DNA of 64,000 bases from Cucumis sativus (GCF_000004075.3 NC_026655.2:24289489-24353488), one strand, 5' to 3'; positions 1-12,745 are shown, numbered from the stretch's first letter. Translations and numbers: made by a program. The notes: generated by a model from the letters alone, not told the origin.

Positions 1-201
1 TAAAAGGTGAAATGTTTTATCATCACGGGTCTTAGGACGTTTGAGAAATTATAAAAATGGTATTATTCAACTATTAGACGTATTTAAATAATAATAATAC
101 ATATAATTAAAGTGGGGACTATGTATGTGGATAAATAATTTACCACATTAAGTTAATTCATTAGATTGAACCCTATTATGTGATATATTTAATCAAGGCC
201 C

Positions 202-273
202 TAGATTCATAATTGAATATGAACCAAATGGGTAGAATAGATTCATAATTGAATATGAACCAAATGGGTAGAA
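202..273. repeat. Exact 36-bp tandem duplication
   Basis: Two identical head-to-tail units (202-237 and 238-273) begin with TAGATTCATAATTGAATATG. Two perfect copies imply a recent duplication. Confidence 0.9.
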
Positions 274-2188
274 ACTCACTTCTAGATTGATTAAGATTTA
301 ATGGGAACCATAATTGAACTAGTACATAAAGAGAGCTAAGGACGATGGTCTCCAATATACCAGAAAAATAAGCAGCAATGTTTCTTTATCCCATCTAGAG
401 AGATCCCACCAAGAGCGTTCGAATTTGGAGTTTTGGTTGAAGACAATAGTATACTCATCATTAACCTTTCAACGGAATCCAGTAAGTTACTCTTAACAAT
501 TTGGTATGAATGATCATGGGATTAATCAATTCAATATAGATTTAAAGTAATTATTCTAACATCAACAAGGTATAAGTCTATTGATAGCACTAAAAATGTG
601 TTATCTAGCTCAGCCTAATTTGAGATCATTCCATGATTTTACGTTCGTTCTTATTTGGATATCTTAATGGATATTTTATAGGTTTTAAGCAATTTGAAGG
701 TAGAATTCAGTGTTGATGTCATTTTGAAACTTAATTGGGTCAAATTGAAGTCGAGAGGCATCAACCGAGACAAAAGAGTGAAGAAAAAGGGCTATTTGAT
801 CCTTTGCCTTACAACATAGCGGCACCCTACAAAGCGCCACGGCACTCAAATCATTCTCTAATTGGGAATATGAGTTTGTATACAATATTGAGAATCTGAT
901 CCCTCTCCGCTTCGTAGGAGTTCTTTTGTCCTCTTTTTCTTCCTCTCATATAAAACCTTCCTTATGTTCCTTCTCTAAGCTTTCTCTTGATGGATAGGCT
1001 TTCCTCTTCTAAAACCTACTATTTGCACGAAAGCCTATCTTCCTATATCCTCTTATTGCTTTAATCTTTTTCTTCCTCTTGTAGGATAGGCTTTCTTCTT
1101 CCTAACCTACCTATGAGAGATAGCAGGAGGCGGCGACAGTGTACGTAGCCTTTGCTTTGACCTGCAGTTTTCCTTATTTTCTTGTGAATGCGGTGGCAAC
1201 AAGTTGGAACCTTTTCTCATCTTGAAGAGTGAGGGGACAAGATATGTTATTAATTAAGAAATATACCTGCCTTACTAAAGAGAGAGAGCTCCCTAACCTA
1301 TAGAAGATGAGGCAACTTCTGCACAACTACTACTTTTTTCAAGAGATAAGACTCAATCAGATTCATGACACACGGCCAGATGAGCTTACTCACGTAACTG
1401 AACAAAGTGGAAAACTCACAATACGAGAGCTAAGGACCCTTGAATGAGACTAGAGAGGAGCAAAGCGACGAGACCCATGTAGCGGTTATTCAGTTGAGGC
1501 CGATAAAGTTCCTCCGTGCATACTTAGTTAGGTGCTCCAGATTGGTATGCATATGCCCCATGGTTCATAGGTCTTACAAATACTAGCCTATTATAGCCTT
1601 TTCTTTGATAGAATTACTCTTGGACCTACCTTGGCCTTCATTCCCTGTCATCCAATGTGCCTGTTCTTGGGAATCTTTAGTTTGTCCCTTCACTCTACCT
1701 CTTTCTTTCTACCACGGTGTGGGGAGGATTCAACTATAGTAGAGTTTATCCCTTCCATTATTTATACTCGTTCATCCTATGAAATATAATAATTGGGCTT
1801 TGCAACAAGAGGGAACCACAGAGCGGTTTTAAGGGAAAGAAGAGAAACTTAAGGAAGTTTAAGATAAAGTCAGCAAGAGAAACTTAAGGATTCGAAATAA
1901 AGGAATAAAAGGATATTTCAAAGGGAAAGCACCTAAAAGAAGAAAACTACTCCTTCGGATCAAACGGAATAAAAAGATTAAAGGAACAAGGGGATATAGA
2001 AAGGGGAAAAAAGGATTAAATTCAGAAGAAAAAAAAAGGAAAAAGATAGGCTTTCATCTTTTTAGTAGATTTGGAAGAGGAGGAAGAAGACCACTGACGT
2101 GCGCGTTGAGTTTCATCAACGTCGTGGTGTTGTCTCTAGGGTGGCTGCACCGCTTCATTTTTATAAAAGAAGTCTTTGCCGCCTAGGT

Positions 2189-2693
2189 TGTGACATCTCA
2201 AATTTCAGCCATTCTAATAAACCTTTTTTCTATTTTCTTAAATTTTCAGTGTAGTTTTATGCACTCGAACATCTCCTTATCACCCGACATGTGGATGGGA
2301 GGCTAAGGTACACTTTCTTAACTTGGGTATGTGTCAATCTCTCTTTAATTCATGCATTTGATTATTTTGATTATGTACAATTCTCTTAGTAAATTATATG
2401 CAATTCAATTAGAAGTAATAAGTTAAGTTAGCTTGCAAAAAAACAGTTAGATCTTGTATTGTTCTAATCAAACTAGGATTGAACTTGATGAATGTCTAAT
2501 TAGGCGTATGAAAATTAGGTTTTCAACCTAATTTACACCTAGGTTGCGTCGAATTTTGCTTTCAAGGTAGTGGGATCTTCCACGAAACAACAATTGACAT
2601 TTGGTACCCAACATAAATTTCATAATTTAATTGAATACTAGTCATCATGTCATTTCCTAGATTTGGTAGGGTAACTTAGTACAGGGTGTGACA
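2189..2693. mobile_element. Possible gypsy-type solo LTR
   Basis: The segment opens with TGTGACATCTC and closes with GGGTGTGACA. This TG...CA layout, with TGTGACA at the margins, is common in plant Ty3/gypsy LTRs. No convincing 5-bp target duplication is visible and no internal gypsy coding sequence lies beside it, so a chance pairing or a degraded solo LTR are both possible. Confidence 0.35.
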
Positions 2694-3162
2694 CCTAATA
2701 AGTATATCTTCACTAAAATTTAATGACTAACATGTGGAGTTTGTTAAATCAAGAACCAAAGTGCGCCAAAGTACATGTTTAGGAGTGACTTTAAAATTGT
2801 CAATATCACTTATGTTAATTTTAATTTAAAATCACTTTTTGTTTGATTTTAGACGCGTTAAATAATACTCTAGTTTAGACACCTTACTTTGACACATTTC
2901 GAAAGGCTCTAACCTCTAACTAACATGCAAAAGTGCAACAACCCCCATACTCTTATCAAACAAGAAAGGGAAGAGAAAAAAAAGGCTTAGAGAAGCTCTC
3001 GTGATGGCAAATAGGAGAAGTTATTTGGACTTAAAGTATAATTTTAAAAACATGTTCCATAATAATTTTTAAAATGAGAAAAGTGATTCTAACCATTTTA
3101 AAATCACTCCCAAATAAGTCAATCCTCAAAGATCAAAAGTGATTTCTTTGCGTTCATTTCTT

Positions 3163-5255
3163 TTAAAGAAGAAGAAAAAGAGAGCAATCAATGGAAATAC
3201 CTTGAACAGGGAGAAAAAATTCTTCAGTAACGTCAGGCCATTCAATAAAATCTGACATCAATCCAAAGTCTTTAATTGCGGAGTCATCCATGACGTGATT
3301 AAATTTCACTGGACCATTGGCCTGTTTTAGGCACATAAAATTAACATTAAAGTTTGAGCTTTTCATTTGAATAGAGAGAAAAAGAGATGAGGAGAGAAAT
3401 TAAAACCTGAACGATTTGATTATTATCAATTGGAACAACACACTCCTCAGCATTTTGAACCATCATCTTCCATGTCTTGTCTAACACTCTCTTCCCCAGC
3501 ATCTACACATGTATACATGAAAACTCAAAATCATTTAAAATTGAATCAACAAATGACAAAAGAAAAATTAGGAATAGTTTTGTTGTTATGTACCGTCCTC
3601 AAAGTGTTGGGATTATTATTTTGATGATAAGCCTTCAAGAAATCCCCCACAGTCTTTATGCCTTGGGAAGACAAGTTTTTGTGATAGATACCATATTTCG
3701 CAATTCCTTCCAATCGCCATACTTCATCATCCATACGTGGAGGGTGATGCTTTTGGTTCACTAATTAATATTACATGTAAAAGTGAAAATTACAAATTAC
3801 ACAATGTACAAATTCATGGGTAATTGTTTTTAATGATAAAACTGCTGAAAATATTTATAATTATAGCAAAATGTCACAATCTATCAATGATAGATGATAG
3901 TAGTTTATCACTAATATATACTATCAATAATGTTTATCGAAGGCGGGAGTCGAGAAATATTTATACCTTCCCCCCGTTGATCCATGACTCTAAAAGGTTG
4001 GGATACAGCTTCTCCAATTCGACCAAACCCGGCTGGAATTCTTTCATCTGTAATTTTAGCTCCCAATCTGAACTTCTTTGATTTCATCCAACTTGAATTG
4101 TCAGTGATGATCAAATTGTTGATGAACCCAACTCCATCTTTTAGGTAAACTTGGCGATCATTACCAATGATCAAAGGACGTTTCCCATCTCTTGGGGTCA
4201 AGATGCTTGTGTTGAAATAACTCGATGTCCATGGTGTTTCTTCATCTCGTCGATTGCTAGAATCAAACTCACCAGGGAGGATGCACAACTCGACTTGGAC
4301 AGACGATAAAGGACTGGTCGAGACAATAGAGTTGCAGTTGGTGGTATCACAAATTGCAACTTTCAATGGCTCACCATCTTCAGATTTTATTTCGTTGTTG
4401 GTGAAAATGACAGAGGGAAATGAATTGAGAAAAAATAATCTGCGCTTCAATGTTTTAGATGGCTTAAGTATTTCCTCTTGTTCGCTCCTATGTTGTATGC
4501 TATTTTTTGGACAAGAAACAAACAAAGAGCACAATAAAAACACGTTAATGAAGCACAATACAAGAAGATCATCTAAAGCCCTTTCATTTTAGAGGCAACG
4601 ATATAAGCATGCTGATATCTAGCTATTGGTACAACAATTATGGAGATGAGAATCGAACCTCCTACCTCTCAACTAAGACAACAATTTGTAAATAATAAAC
4701 ATAAAGAATGCGAATAAATTGTGTAATTAAAAAACACAACGCTGACCTTAGTGATGGTGAAATAGCGGAGTGAATGGCAGAGTGTATCATCCTCTGTACT
4801 TCTTTGAACACCTAAAAATTAAAGCAATTAATTTGCAAAAACATTGAGAATATATCATAACTAAAAGCCATAAAATAGATGAAAATGATACAATATTACC
4901 TGTTGACGAAAATCATTTTCCACTTTCGGCCATATTTCATCATAGAATCGCTTAACTACTTCTCCAATCCTAGGTTCTTCCATTTGAGACCGCGATCGAG
5001 TAACCGCATCCTCAACAATGGACTTACACATAGCGTCAATTCTGGAAAAATAAGAAAAAAAAGATATAAGAGGTAAAAACATATAAACAGAGGAGATGGA
5101 AAGAAAATAGTTGTTGAGACAAGAAGAAAAACCCACCTAGTTGGAAAAGTGAAAGAGGCAGGATGGTGTGCGACGGAGTCATCTTGAACATTTGAAGTAG
5201 CTTCATAAGAAAAGGTTCTCTTCTTCTTGTTCTTTGCAGCGGCGATCGGATCCAT
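3163..5255 (-). CDS. CBP60-like protein, copy 1 (apparently intact)
   Basis: CBP60 (plant calmodulin-binding protein 60) proteins are nuclear DNA- and calmodulin-binding regulators, several of them in salicylate-linked immunity. Seven exons can be threaded with GT-AG borders and consistent phase: 5255-5137, 5041-4900, 4811-4747, 4487-3967, 3760-3594, 3502-3407 and 3321-3163, giving about 422 aa. Exon 4 carries the N-terminal CBP60 core (KSEDGEPLKVAICD, GKRPLIIGND, DGVGFINNL, TDNSSWMKSKKFRLGAKI). Exon 5 is the central domain (DDEVWRLEGIAKYGIYHK, GIKTVGDFLK). Exon 6 follows the usual LGKRVLDKTWKMMVQNAEEC pattern, and exon 7 (VKFNHVMDD...) looks like a shortened C-terminal domain. The last exon reads through a possible GT donor at 3200 to a stop at 3163, so a further exon cannot be excluded. 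The start at 5255 follows the basic N-terminus of sister copies; an overlapping ORF from 5335 is in another frame. This is the only copy without the N/Q-rich tail. Confidence 0.82.
3838..3935. repeat. MITE fragment in copy 1 intron
   Basis: The intron between exons 4 and 5 of copy 1 holds a piece of the fold-back family seen at 6289-6505 and 13376-13618. It shows 'tatagcaaaatgtcacaat' followed by CTATCAATGATAGATGATAG and a second TATCACTAATA arm. Confidence 0.5.
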
Positions 5256-5502
5256 AGAGTTCCGATACGTTGAGAAGGAGCGGCTGAGATAATCGACGAA
5301 TTCAAGCTAGGGTTCACATCACGTTGGGTGTCCATTTGTGAGAGAAATATTATTCAATGTCAACAAAGAAACTTCAGAAATTTGAGAGAAATTTCTCACA
5401 CAAAGTTTTTCTCTTTTTCCAAATCATTTCATCTCTCTTTTTCTTTTTAACTACAAAACGACACCGTTCTATTTCTTCAATTAATTAATATGACTTTTTT
5501 TT

Positions 5503-5530
5503 GTTGGGTTTCACATTTCTTTTGGAACTT
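5503..5530 (-). promoter_or_regulatory. Conserved upstream block, copy 1
   Basis: On the plus strand this reads TTGGGTTTCACATTTC then TTTTGGAACTT, about 250 bp upstream of the copy 1 start. The same block precedes copies 2, 3, 4 and 5. It may be promoter or 5' leader; function is inferred only from conservation among paralogs. Confidence 0.5.
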
Positions 5531-5900
5531 CAAAGAGCATTTAGAGATGCGTATTTGTATTTGTTTATTTTAATCATTTTCTTTTCGATCTCTATCTCAT
5601 TTTCATCGTCTTTCTTTATTTTTTTTAAACCATTATTTAGTAACAAATATAAAAATTCTATATCTTTTTTTTTCAGTTGTTGAAAATCGTCTGTCAAATA
5701 AAAAACTTTCAAAAAAACCTTAATTCATCAAATATATTAAACTTGCTAGATGTCAATTAATCACGAGCTTTGTACTTTTTATACTTTTTATTGTTGACCT
5801 TTTTTGTTTTTGAAGTTTTTTAGTATAAATATTTTGCATGTTTATTATATTTTTTTAAATATTTTTAAATTAAACTTAAAAAAAAAGTTAACATTTTAGT

Positions 5901-5950
5901 TTGAAATATAATAATAAGATTTAGATTGAAATATAATAATAAGATTTAGA
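5901..5950. repeat. 25-bp tandem duplication
   Basis: Two identical consecutive units begin with TTGAAATATAATAATAAG. Confidence 0.85.
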
Positions 5951-6288
5951 GTTAACATTCGTAAAAAGATGTATAATATAATAAAATTTTATTGTCGGCA
6001 GTAATGAAAGTTGTTATTATTTTATAATTTTAAGTAGAAATTAGTTATAAAAGACTAAATTTAAAATTTTGTAAGGACTAAAATTGCACCATTGAAATTA
6101 TAGAAATTAAAATAACAAATTATTTACATTTCACGAAAATAAAAAACAAATCCGTTTCATTAGTCAAAAGCCCAAAAGTTAAAATGGCTATGAAGTCAAA
6201 ACAATTTTTGGGCCTAGGGTCGTGGGCTGATCCACCACAAATTCTTCGGCCCAATAAATTGGTACGTACATAAGTAATTGGGATAATT

Positions 6289-6505
6289 AGCAAATTTATC
6301 GATTAAATTCAAAATAATTAAGTATATTTTTAAAAATTTACAAATATAACAAAATTCGTCAAATTCTATCCATGATAAAAGTCTACCATTGACAGACTAT
6401 GTTGCAAATATTAGTTTATCATTAATAGATTATACTAGTGTATCAGTGATAGTTTTGCTATATTTGTAATTTTTTTAAAAATGTTGCTATATCTTTAAAT
6501 ATTAT
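6289..6505. mobile_element. Fold-back MITE
   Basis: The left arm (AATTAAGTATAT...TTACAAATATAACAAAA) is mirrored by the right arm (TTTTGCTATATTTGTAA...TGTTGCTATATCTTTAA). Between them are short GATAGA/TCTATC-like inverted motifs. This is the layout of a non-autonomous inverted-repeat element, also seen at 6560-6780 and 13376-13618 and as a half at 42290-42440. Confidence 0.6.
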
Positions 6506-6559
6506 CCCTAAAATGGCCATCAATTACAATTACATAGTTTGTAGCAATTTTAGCGTTAA

Positions 6560-6780
6560 TAATTAAGTATACAGTAACATTTTAAAACTATTACAAATAT
6601 AGCAATAAAACTATATTATGGACAAATTTGTATGGTCTATCAATATTTTCAACACGGTTTATTGTGAAATTTTTTTGTCGTTGATAGAGTTTGAAAGCTT
6701 TTGTTATAATTGAAATTTTATAAAAATGTTGTTATATTGCAAATATTTTAGATCTAATTATTATATTTGCAACTATTTCA
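6560..6780. mobile_element. Fold-back MITE, second copy
   Basis: Same family as 6289-6505. The left arm 'attacaaatatagcaataa' and the right arm 'aaaaatgttgttatattgc' flank TCTATCAAT and GTTGATAGA motifs. It is more diverged than the neighbouring copy. Confidence 0.5.
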
Positions 6781-8385
6781 AATAATTATAATATATAGTA
6801 ATTTTATTAACAATAATTAATTGTTGTGGGGGAGCCTAACTAATTTTCGTAGAGAGAGGATCTCATACTTGGTGAATCTAAGTGTTCATTTAGTAAGTTG
6901 ATTTACTTGTGTCATTGTAATTGTTGTTTATATGTAGATAAATATATAATAACGTTGTAATCACTTAAGAAACTAATATATCTTCGAGAAATTCTGGTGC
7001 CCTTTAATGTTATATATATTTAACATTGTGGACAAAAATATCTATTGTTTGATTAACATGTGTCTCCGCGAAATCTAAAATATCTTGTCAATGTACATGT
7101 GAACGAACTTTTGAAGTAAAAATGTTCAACTTCATATGGTGACTACTGAGTTTGAAAGTTTGTAAATGGTTAAAGACGAAACAATTGTTGAAGTCAAAGT
7201 TCAATTACTTGATATATCAAACAAATAGTTTTCTTTTGGGTGAGAAGATGTTTGAAGACAAAGTACTTAAAAGAAAAAGTTGTTAGGTCTTTGCCAAAAT
7301 AAATTGATGTATAAAACTGGCAACAGTTATAATGGAAGAAGCACATTACATTGTCTTTTATCTTTGAACTTTTATTTCTGGAATAATATGAAGGCCCAAA
7401 AACTAAAATGATTCATAAAGAAGTGAGTAGGTGCCATTTTGTGAACAATATGAGACCACCTAATAACATATGTGGTAAGAGTTCCCCTTCTCATCTTCAT
7501 TTCTTATTTTTCAAAAAGTCTATTACATAAAAGAAAGTTAATTAAGCTTTTTACCTTTTTTTTCTCTTCTTCTTCTACCTGCAACAAATGCAAAAGTTAG
7601 CAGGAACAAGGAAAGAGGATCAAGAATTACACTCAGATCTATAGTGGTTTGGTGAAGGTCACCTACATCGTCCACTTTGAAGCCATATTTGGAAGTTTTT
7701 ATTCAAACAATTAAGAACATGAGAGTTTCAGTTCTTACTCACTCAAATTGGTAAGTAAAGATATCCAACTACATGTTGTGTCTCAATCAAATAGCATAAA
7801 CTTACTCACTTGCTAAAATGTATTATTGATGATATATATTAAATGATAAAGTTATATGAATGTTGCTACTTTACTAACACTTCCAAGCTGTTGTGATCCT
7901 CTTCAAAAAATTGTTTACTGTAAAGCCTATTAGAAAAACCCTTAACTTGGACATCTGCCCTTTTTAGAATGACAGATTGGTTAAATCAAATGCAAGAATG
8001 CTTTAATGTTAGAAGTTTAAACGAAAAGGGCTAAATAGCTTAGATATACACAAACTTAAATATATTCATTCTCTTCCCATGCATTAAAATAATTTTGTAA
8101 ATATCAACAAGAATATGTTCCTCACAAGAGCAATTGATTTTAACCAAAAATCACTTGATAATGATTGTGACTGCAAGATATATTATAGTGCCAATGAAAG
8201 GAGAGATTCAAAACATGCATGCAAAATAATGAAATTTCCCATGATAAACTAGAGAACATTACCAAAATTATTGATCAACCACAACAGAGTAACCATGATA
8301 ACCTCCAACTTATTAAAACATTGCCCCCAATGGATATAAGATCTGAAATCTTTTAATAAATACTTCCAACAAACACTCAAATCAA

Positions 8386-8480
8386 TTTTTTTTTTCTTTT
8401 CGAAAAGGATACGAGTTGGGTTCGGAGTGCATCGAAACATATTCACTAGGTGTGAACAGTTTCTAAACACCATCATCATC
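8386..8480 (-). mobile_element. LINE 3'-end fragment
   Basis: On the minus strand it matches the tail consensus seen five other times in this window: a 'gatgatg' run, a 'ttCACCTAGTgaatatgtttcg' box, 'gtgcac', 'cgtatcctttt', then an A-rich end (poly-T on the plus strand at 8390-8400). It is strongly 5'-truncated. Confidence 0.5.
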
Positions 8481-8979
8481 TCTCATCATAATATATATAA
8501 TCAAAAGCAAAAGTTTGAGGACATATAGCAAAGATCAAACCACAAAATCAAGTTAAACTCCAATTCAACTATAAGATGCAGGCATGGAAACCAAACTTTT
8601 GCAAACCATAACCAAAATCAACGAACTCTCAAGGTTAGGAAAACAAGCTAAAGTCTATTGCAATCACGCCCAAGTTTAGAGTCAAAACAATAAGCCATTC
8701 TTTCTCATGTCTCCTCTTCACCACTACCTCCAGTGTTGTAGTTCTCATCTTCACCTACAAAAGACTTGGGGTGTCAATACACAACACGTACAAAAAGTAG
8801 CTCATACCTAAGAAACCATCAAACAATAATATACATGCTAGACATGATCATGTTGAACACAATAATAAAAGATGCTTGGTTTTACAGAAAGATTAATCAC
8901 AATTAAAATTTTGCTACACATGAACTGTGACATGCAAATCACACGTGCATGCACATGATTTAAGGTCATGACGTTCTAT

Positions 8980-9265
8980 CACTCATGCATGATTTACTTG
9001 TCATGCTTGGTCACCTATACACGATTTACATATCATGCTCCATAACACTGTACCCATAATGATTTAATGTTATGTTTTGTAACCCATACATGACATAAGT
9101 GTCATACTCCTTAACACATACATGATTTACGTGTCATATTTTGCAACCCATGATTTACGTGCATCATGCTCCACAAATCATACATGATTTACGCGCGTCA
9201 TACTCCACAACTCATACATGATTTACTTATCATGTTTCACATCCCATACATGATACTTATCACTC
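8980..9265. repeat. Diverged minisatellite, ~33-bp unit
   Basis: Roughly eight to nine imperfect units around CATACATGATTTACGTGTCA followed by TGCTCCACAACC repeat head to tail. Units vary in length and several are degraded. Confidence 0.75.
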
Positions 9266-10436
9266 AAACAAGTCAGAAACAATTGACACACGTGATAGAA
9301 AGCATAATCATAACATCCAACATTTAGGTGTGTTCAACCATGTAAACAGAATGGCACACAACATTTTAAGAAGCATCCAGGCGTATTCCAACCAGATCGC
9401 AGAACAATCATTGATTCCTATTTCAGAATCAGTTCACATGAGCCATGCATTTTATCTATACATAGCAAAAATAAACTACAATAACAGAATGACACATAAC
9501 AACCAAGCCCAACCAGGTAGCTAGAAACTTACTTACCTATTTTTCTTCGAGTAGTGCTCTTATGCTCTTTGGAAGCCTCCTGAATTATTAAAACAAGATT
9601 TCAATATTTGGATCTCACTTCAAAACCTTAACTTTTATCTAAAAAACTATTCAAAATGAACAAATTAATTAAAACTTACTTTAAACGACCTTATGAATTA
9701 GTTCTGAATCACAATCAGAAAGTTCCAAAGAATTACAAAATAATTCAATGAATTTTAAAAAAGTCATCGTGGGAATGTTAACTACTGTTGAAACACGTAC
9801 GCCAAAAGGACTTATAATAACTTTACCAACAAGTGTTTGAGTTATTCTGGATTTTGCTGACAAAAGTGCTCGTCGACTCTTGGTTGTGTGCATTTATAAC
9901 CTTCTAATGTGCATTATAAGTGTAGGTGGAAATGCCTTGAAATTATCACTAGCATACTACAATCAATCAAATAAGGAGTCTTGTTAATCGGTCAAAGCCA
10001 GCAGGAGTCCAAGGGTAACGTGCCTCAGTGAAGATTCGGAGCACTAAAACCCTAATGAGAAATTATATTCATCATATTTAATATTATTTCAAGTTATTTA
10101 CAATTATGATTTAGGTTTAAAGAAGAACACCCTGTAAATTTTCTAGTCCTATGAGTATACATTTTCTCTAATAAAATCGTTGGAACGAAGCTAACACAAT
10201 AATATTAATGAATCATATAAATTTATATATCAATTCTCTCTTCATTTACGTGTTTTTTCTTTTACGTTTTTTGTTTGGTGATTTAATTTTATAACGGTTC
10301 CACCAATCATTTTACAGTCCACCATACCATGATGAGTTGAACCACAATTGTTTGTATGATAAATTTTTCTTTCTTCTTCTACCTTTTCATTTTTCAAAGT
10401 GTTAAGGTTTTTGTTAGGTGCGTGGTTGGAGTGGTA

Positions 10437-10467
10437 TAAAAAATAAAAAATAAAAAATAAAAAATAG
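10437..10467. repeat. AAAAAAT microsatellite
   Basis: Four to five tandem units of a 7-bp AAAAAAT motif lie just downstream of the copy 2 relic. Confidence 0.75.
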
Positions 10468-10535
10468 ATGCAACTCTACATATATTTATACAAGTATTGT
10501 GTGCTTAAGATAAAGAGAAAAAGATTGTAACGTAC

Positions 10536-12514
10536 CTTTTTCATATAGGTATGACCCATTTGACGATAATAATCCTCGAAGAAATCACCCACAATCTCCA
10601 TTGCATTTTGGCTTATCCCTTGGAAAAAGGATAAGTTGTGTATTGCACCATCTTTCCTGTAAGGAGAGAAATGAGAAATATTGATTATACCTCTCTCTCG
10701 TTTAACCATAAATCTAAAGGGTTTGGAATTAACGACTTATATCCAATAGTCATACCAAACTGGACTAATGAATTTTCATTTGTAATTTCGACTCCCAAAC
10801 AAACATCTTTGATGAATTTTCGACGATTTCCAGAATCGGAATCTTCATCGAGGATGAAGAACTTGGCTGAAGCATACCACAATGGACCCGTGGAGATGAT
10901 AGAGTGTTGAAATTTGTGGCATCACAAATATCAACTTTCATGTTACTTCTTTTCCCACTCTCATGTTGTTTTCTCTATTAATAATTTTTAAATTTGGACA
11001 GAAATTAAATTAAACAGTTTGTTAAATATTATGTAACAAAAACACACATAATAACCGTACCAAATTTTATATGAAAAGGAATCACAATTTGTGAAAGAGC
11101 TAAAGTCCGATTAAAGCAGATATCCTCCAGCATTTTATAAAGAGAACTGTACGATGAAGGTGATCAAATAATCAAACAGTGAATACATATATATAATTAA
11201 ACCTTTTATCATATATATATAGATATAAAACCTTTCCTTAGCTTTTACAAAATGTATGTGTGATAAACTTCTATCATCAATAGATGTGTTCTATCATTTA
11301 TAAAACTCATATCAATGATCATAGCCAATTATAAATTTCACATATAGAGAACATATATCAATGTGTTATAGAAGAGGCAGAAAATTAGAATATAGGTTTA
11401 GGCTCAAAGCCTGTATAACTCTAAGACTAAAGAAACGGGTGAGGGTGAGGTTAAGACTTAGCTTGGATCATCCTATGACCTCATGGTCATGGTTAAAGCT
11501 AAGGTTTGGACAATCATATATCTCTAAAGTTAAAACTTAAGAGATTAAGGGTTAAAAGGCCTACAACATCTTATGACTAGTACTAAAAGCAATAAACACG
11601 AAACCAAGGCTTACGTGAAAATTAAACTCGAGAACCGAAAAAAAAAACTACAATGTAATAAGGAGTAAAAAAGAAAAAAAAAAACTTCTATATTAATTAT
11701 TTTAAAAAATAATGTAAGAGTCAAGCCCACTAATTCTAATCAACTTTTAAGTTATCATTAATTTTATTCACTAATGGTAGTTTTCAACGTGAGAAAATTT
11801 TAAAAAATTATATACAAAACAATCATTTATTAAATTGAAAGGTATCACTAATAATAGCTATCATCAGTTAACTGTTTAACAGACGAAAAATGAATTATAA
11901 AACGAAACATATCTACTAGGGAACAGAATGGAAAAGTTGATGAGATCATTAAGAGGCCACCAATGTAAAGGACAATAAATTGAAAACATATGATATAAAT
12001 TGTGTAATTAAAACACTGACATTGTGATGGGTGAAAGAATAGACTGCGCCATGGTATTCATGTCCTTGAAAACCTGAAAAATGCAAAATGGATTATTGGA
12101 GAGAATGGAGATCGTTTGATTTTTGCACAAACATTCAGAACACATAACTAAATCAAAATAGTTCTATACCTTTTGCCGATACGCAGGCTCGAATTCTTTC
12201 CATTTCTCAACAAAACCATTAACTCCTTCTCCAACAATCAAATTATCAACTGAGGAGCCAAATCCAGAACTATACAAAAATCAAAATAAAATAATTAATG
12301 CCTAAAATACCACAAGCTTAATATTACTAGAAGAACTATTGTTACAGATGAAGATTAAAAAGAAGACATACTGATCAATTGGAAAAGAAGAAGAGCCATG
12401 GCAGCTTCTCTTGGCATCTCCTTGAACTTGAGCTTCACCGGACGAGGCTGAGGCTGAGGCTGATCTCTTCTTCTTGTTTTCTTCTGAAGGGGCAGTGGTG
12501 TTGGTTGGAGCCAT
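10536..12514 (-). pseudogene. CBP60-like relic, copy 2
   Basis: The 5' exons look normal. Exon 1 ends at the 'GATCA|GTATG' donor (start 12514, MAPTNTTAPSEENKKKRS; an in-frame ATG at 12529 is an alternative). Exon 2 is 12269-12170 (...GEGVNGFVEKWKEFEPAYRQK) and exon 3 is 12073-12021. The core exon (about 10960-10692) starts as KVDICDATNFNT and then shifts frame. The other frame continues as STGPLWYASAKFFILDEDSDS, and the central GKRPL...DNSSW stretch is missing. The frame shifts again before PFRFMVKRERG. The next exon is a truncated central domain (10656-10536: KDGAIHNLSFFQGISQNAME..., GDFFEDYY). No later exons are visible. Two frameshifts, an internal deletion and the absent 3' half mark it as a pseudogene. 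Confidence 0.75.
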
Positions 12515-12717
12515 CGTGTTCGGACACATTGAGATCGAATGGTTTTCGAAACTGCAATTGTGAACATTTCAAGTTAGGGCTCGAAACATCTTCATTTCTC
12601 ATTCTAGAGGTATGCCAAATGGATGACAATGAGAGGTTGTCAAATGGGGAAGAAATTTCACAAGAAGCTACTTTAAGCAGTCCATTAATATCTTCAATTA
12701 ATTAGTAATTCTATTTT

Positions 12718-12745
12718 ATTGGGTTTCACATTTATTTTGGAACTC
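12718..12745 (-). promoter_or_regulatory. Conserved upstream block, copy 2
   Basis: Plus strand ATTGGGTTTCACATTTATTT then TGGAACTC, about 205 bp upstream of the copy 2 start. It corresponds to the blocks upstream of copies 1, 3, 4 and 5. Confidence 0.5.

Larger units (their letters stand above)
1..3162. other. Gene-poor repeat-rich left flank
   Basis: No coding region could be supported here. The stretch is AT-rich with purine-rich patches (about 1800-2050) and stop codons in all frames. It contains an exact 36-bp tandem duplication (202-273) and a possible LTR-like segment (2189-2693). It lies downstream of the minus-strand gene at 3163-5255. Confidence 0.5.
5256..10475. other. Spacer between copy 1 and copy 2
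   Basis: No supportable gene was found. Contents are the copy 1 upstream region with its conserved block, a 25-bp tandem duplication (5901-5950), two fold-back MITEs (6289-6505, 6560-6780), a LINE 3'-end piece (8386-8480), an ATG/CAT-rich minisatellite (8980-9265), and unclassified repetitive sequence from about 9530 to 10060. The small ORF at 9681-9893 (minus) has no recognisable domain and sits in that repeat-like block. Confidence 0.5.

Noticed and set aside
4254-4592. Plus-strand 112-codon ORF opposite the copy 1 core exon
   Set aside because: It is antisense to a well-supported CBP60 exon.
8980-9265. CRISPR array
   Set aside because: The units are contiguous and diverged without spacers, in a plant nuclear genome; it is a minisatellite.
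9681-9893. Minus-strand 70-codon ORF as a small gene
   Set aside because: No domain, no start context or neighbours supporting it, and it sits in repeat-like sequence next to a minisatellite.
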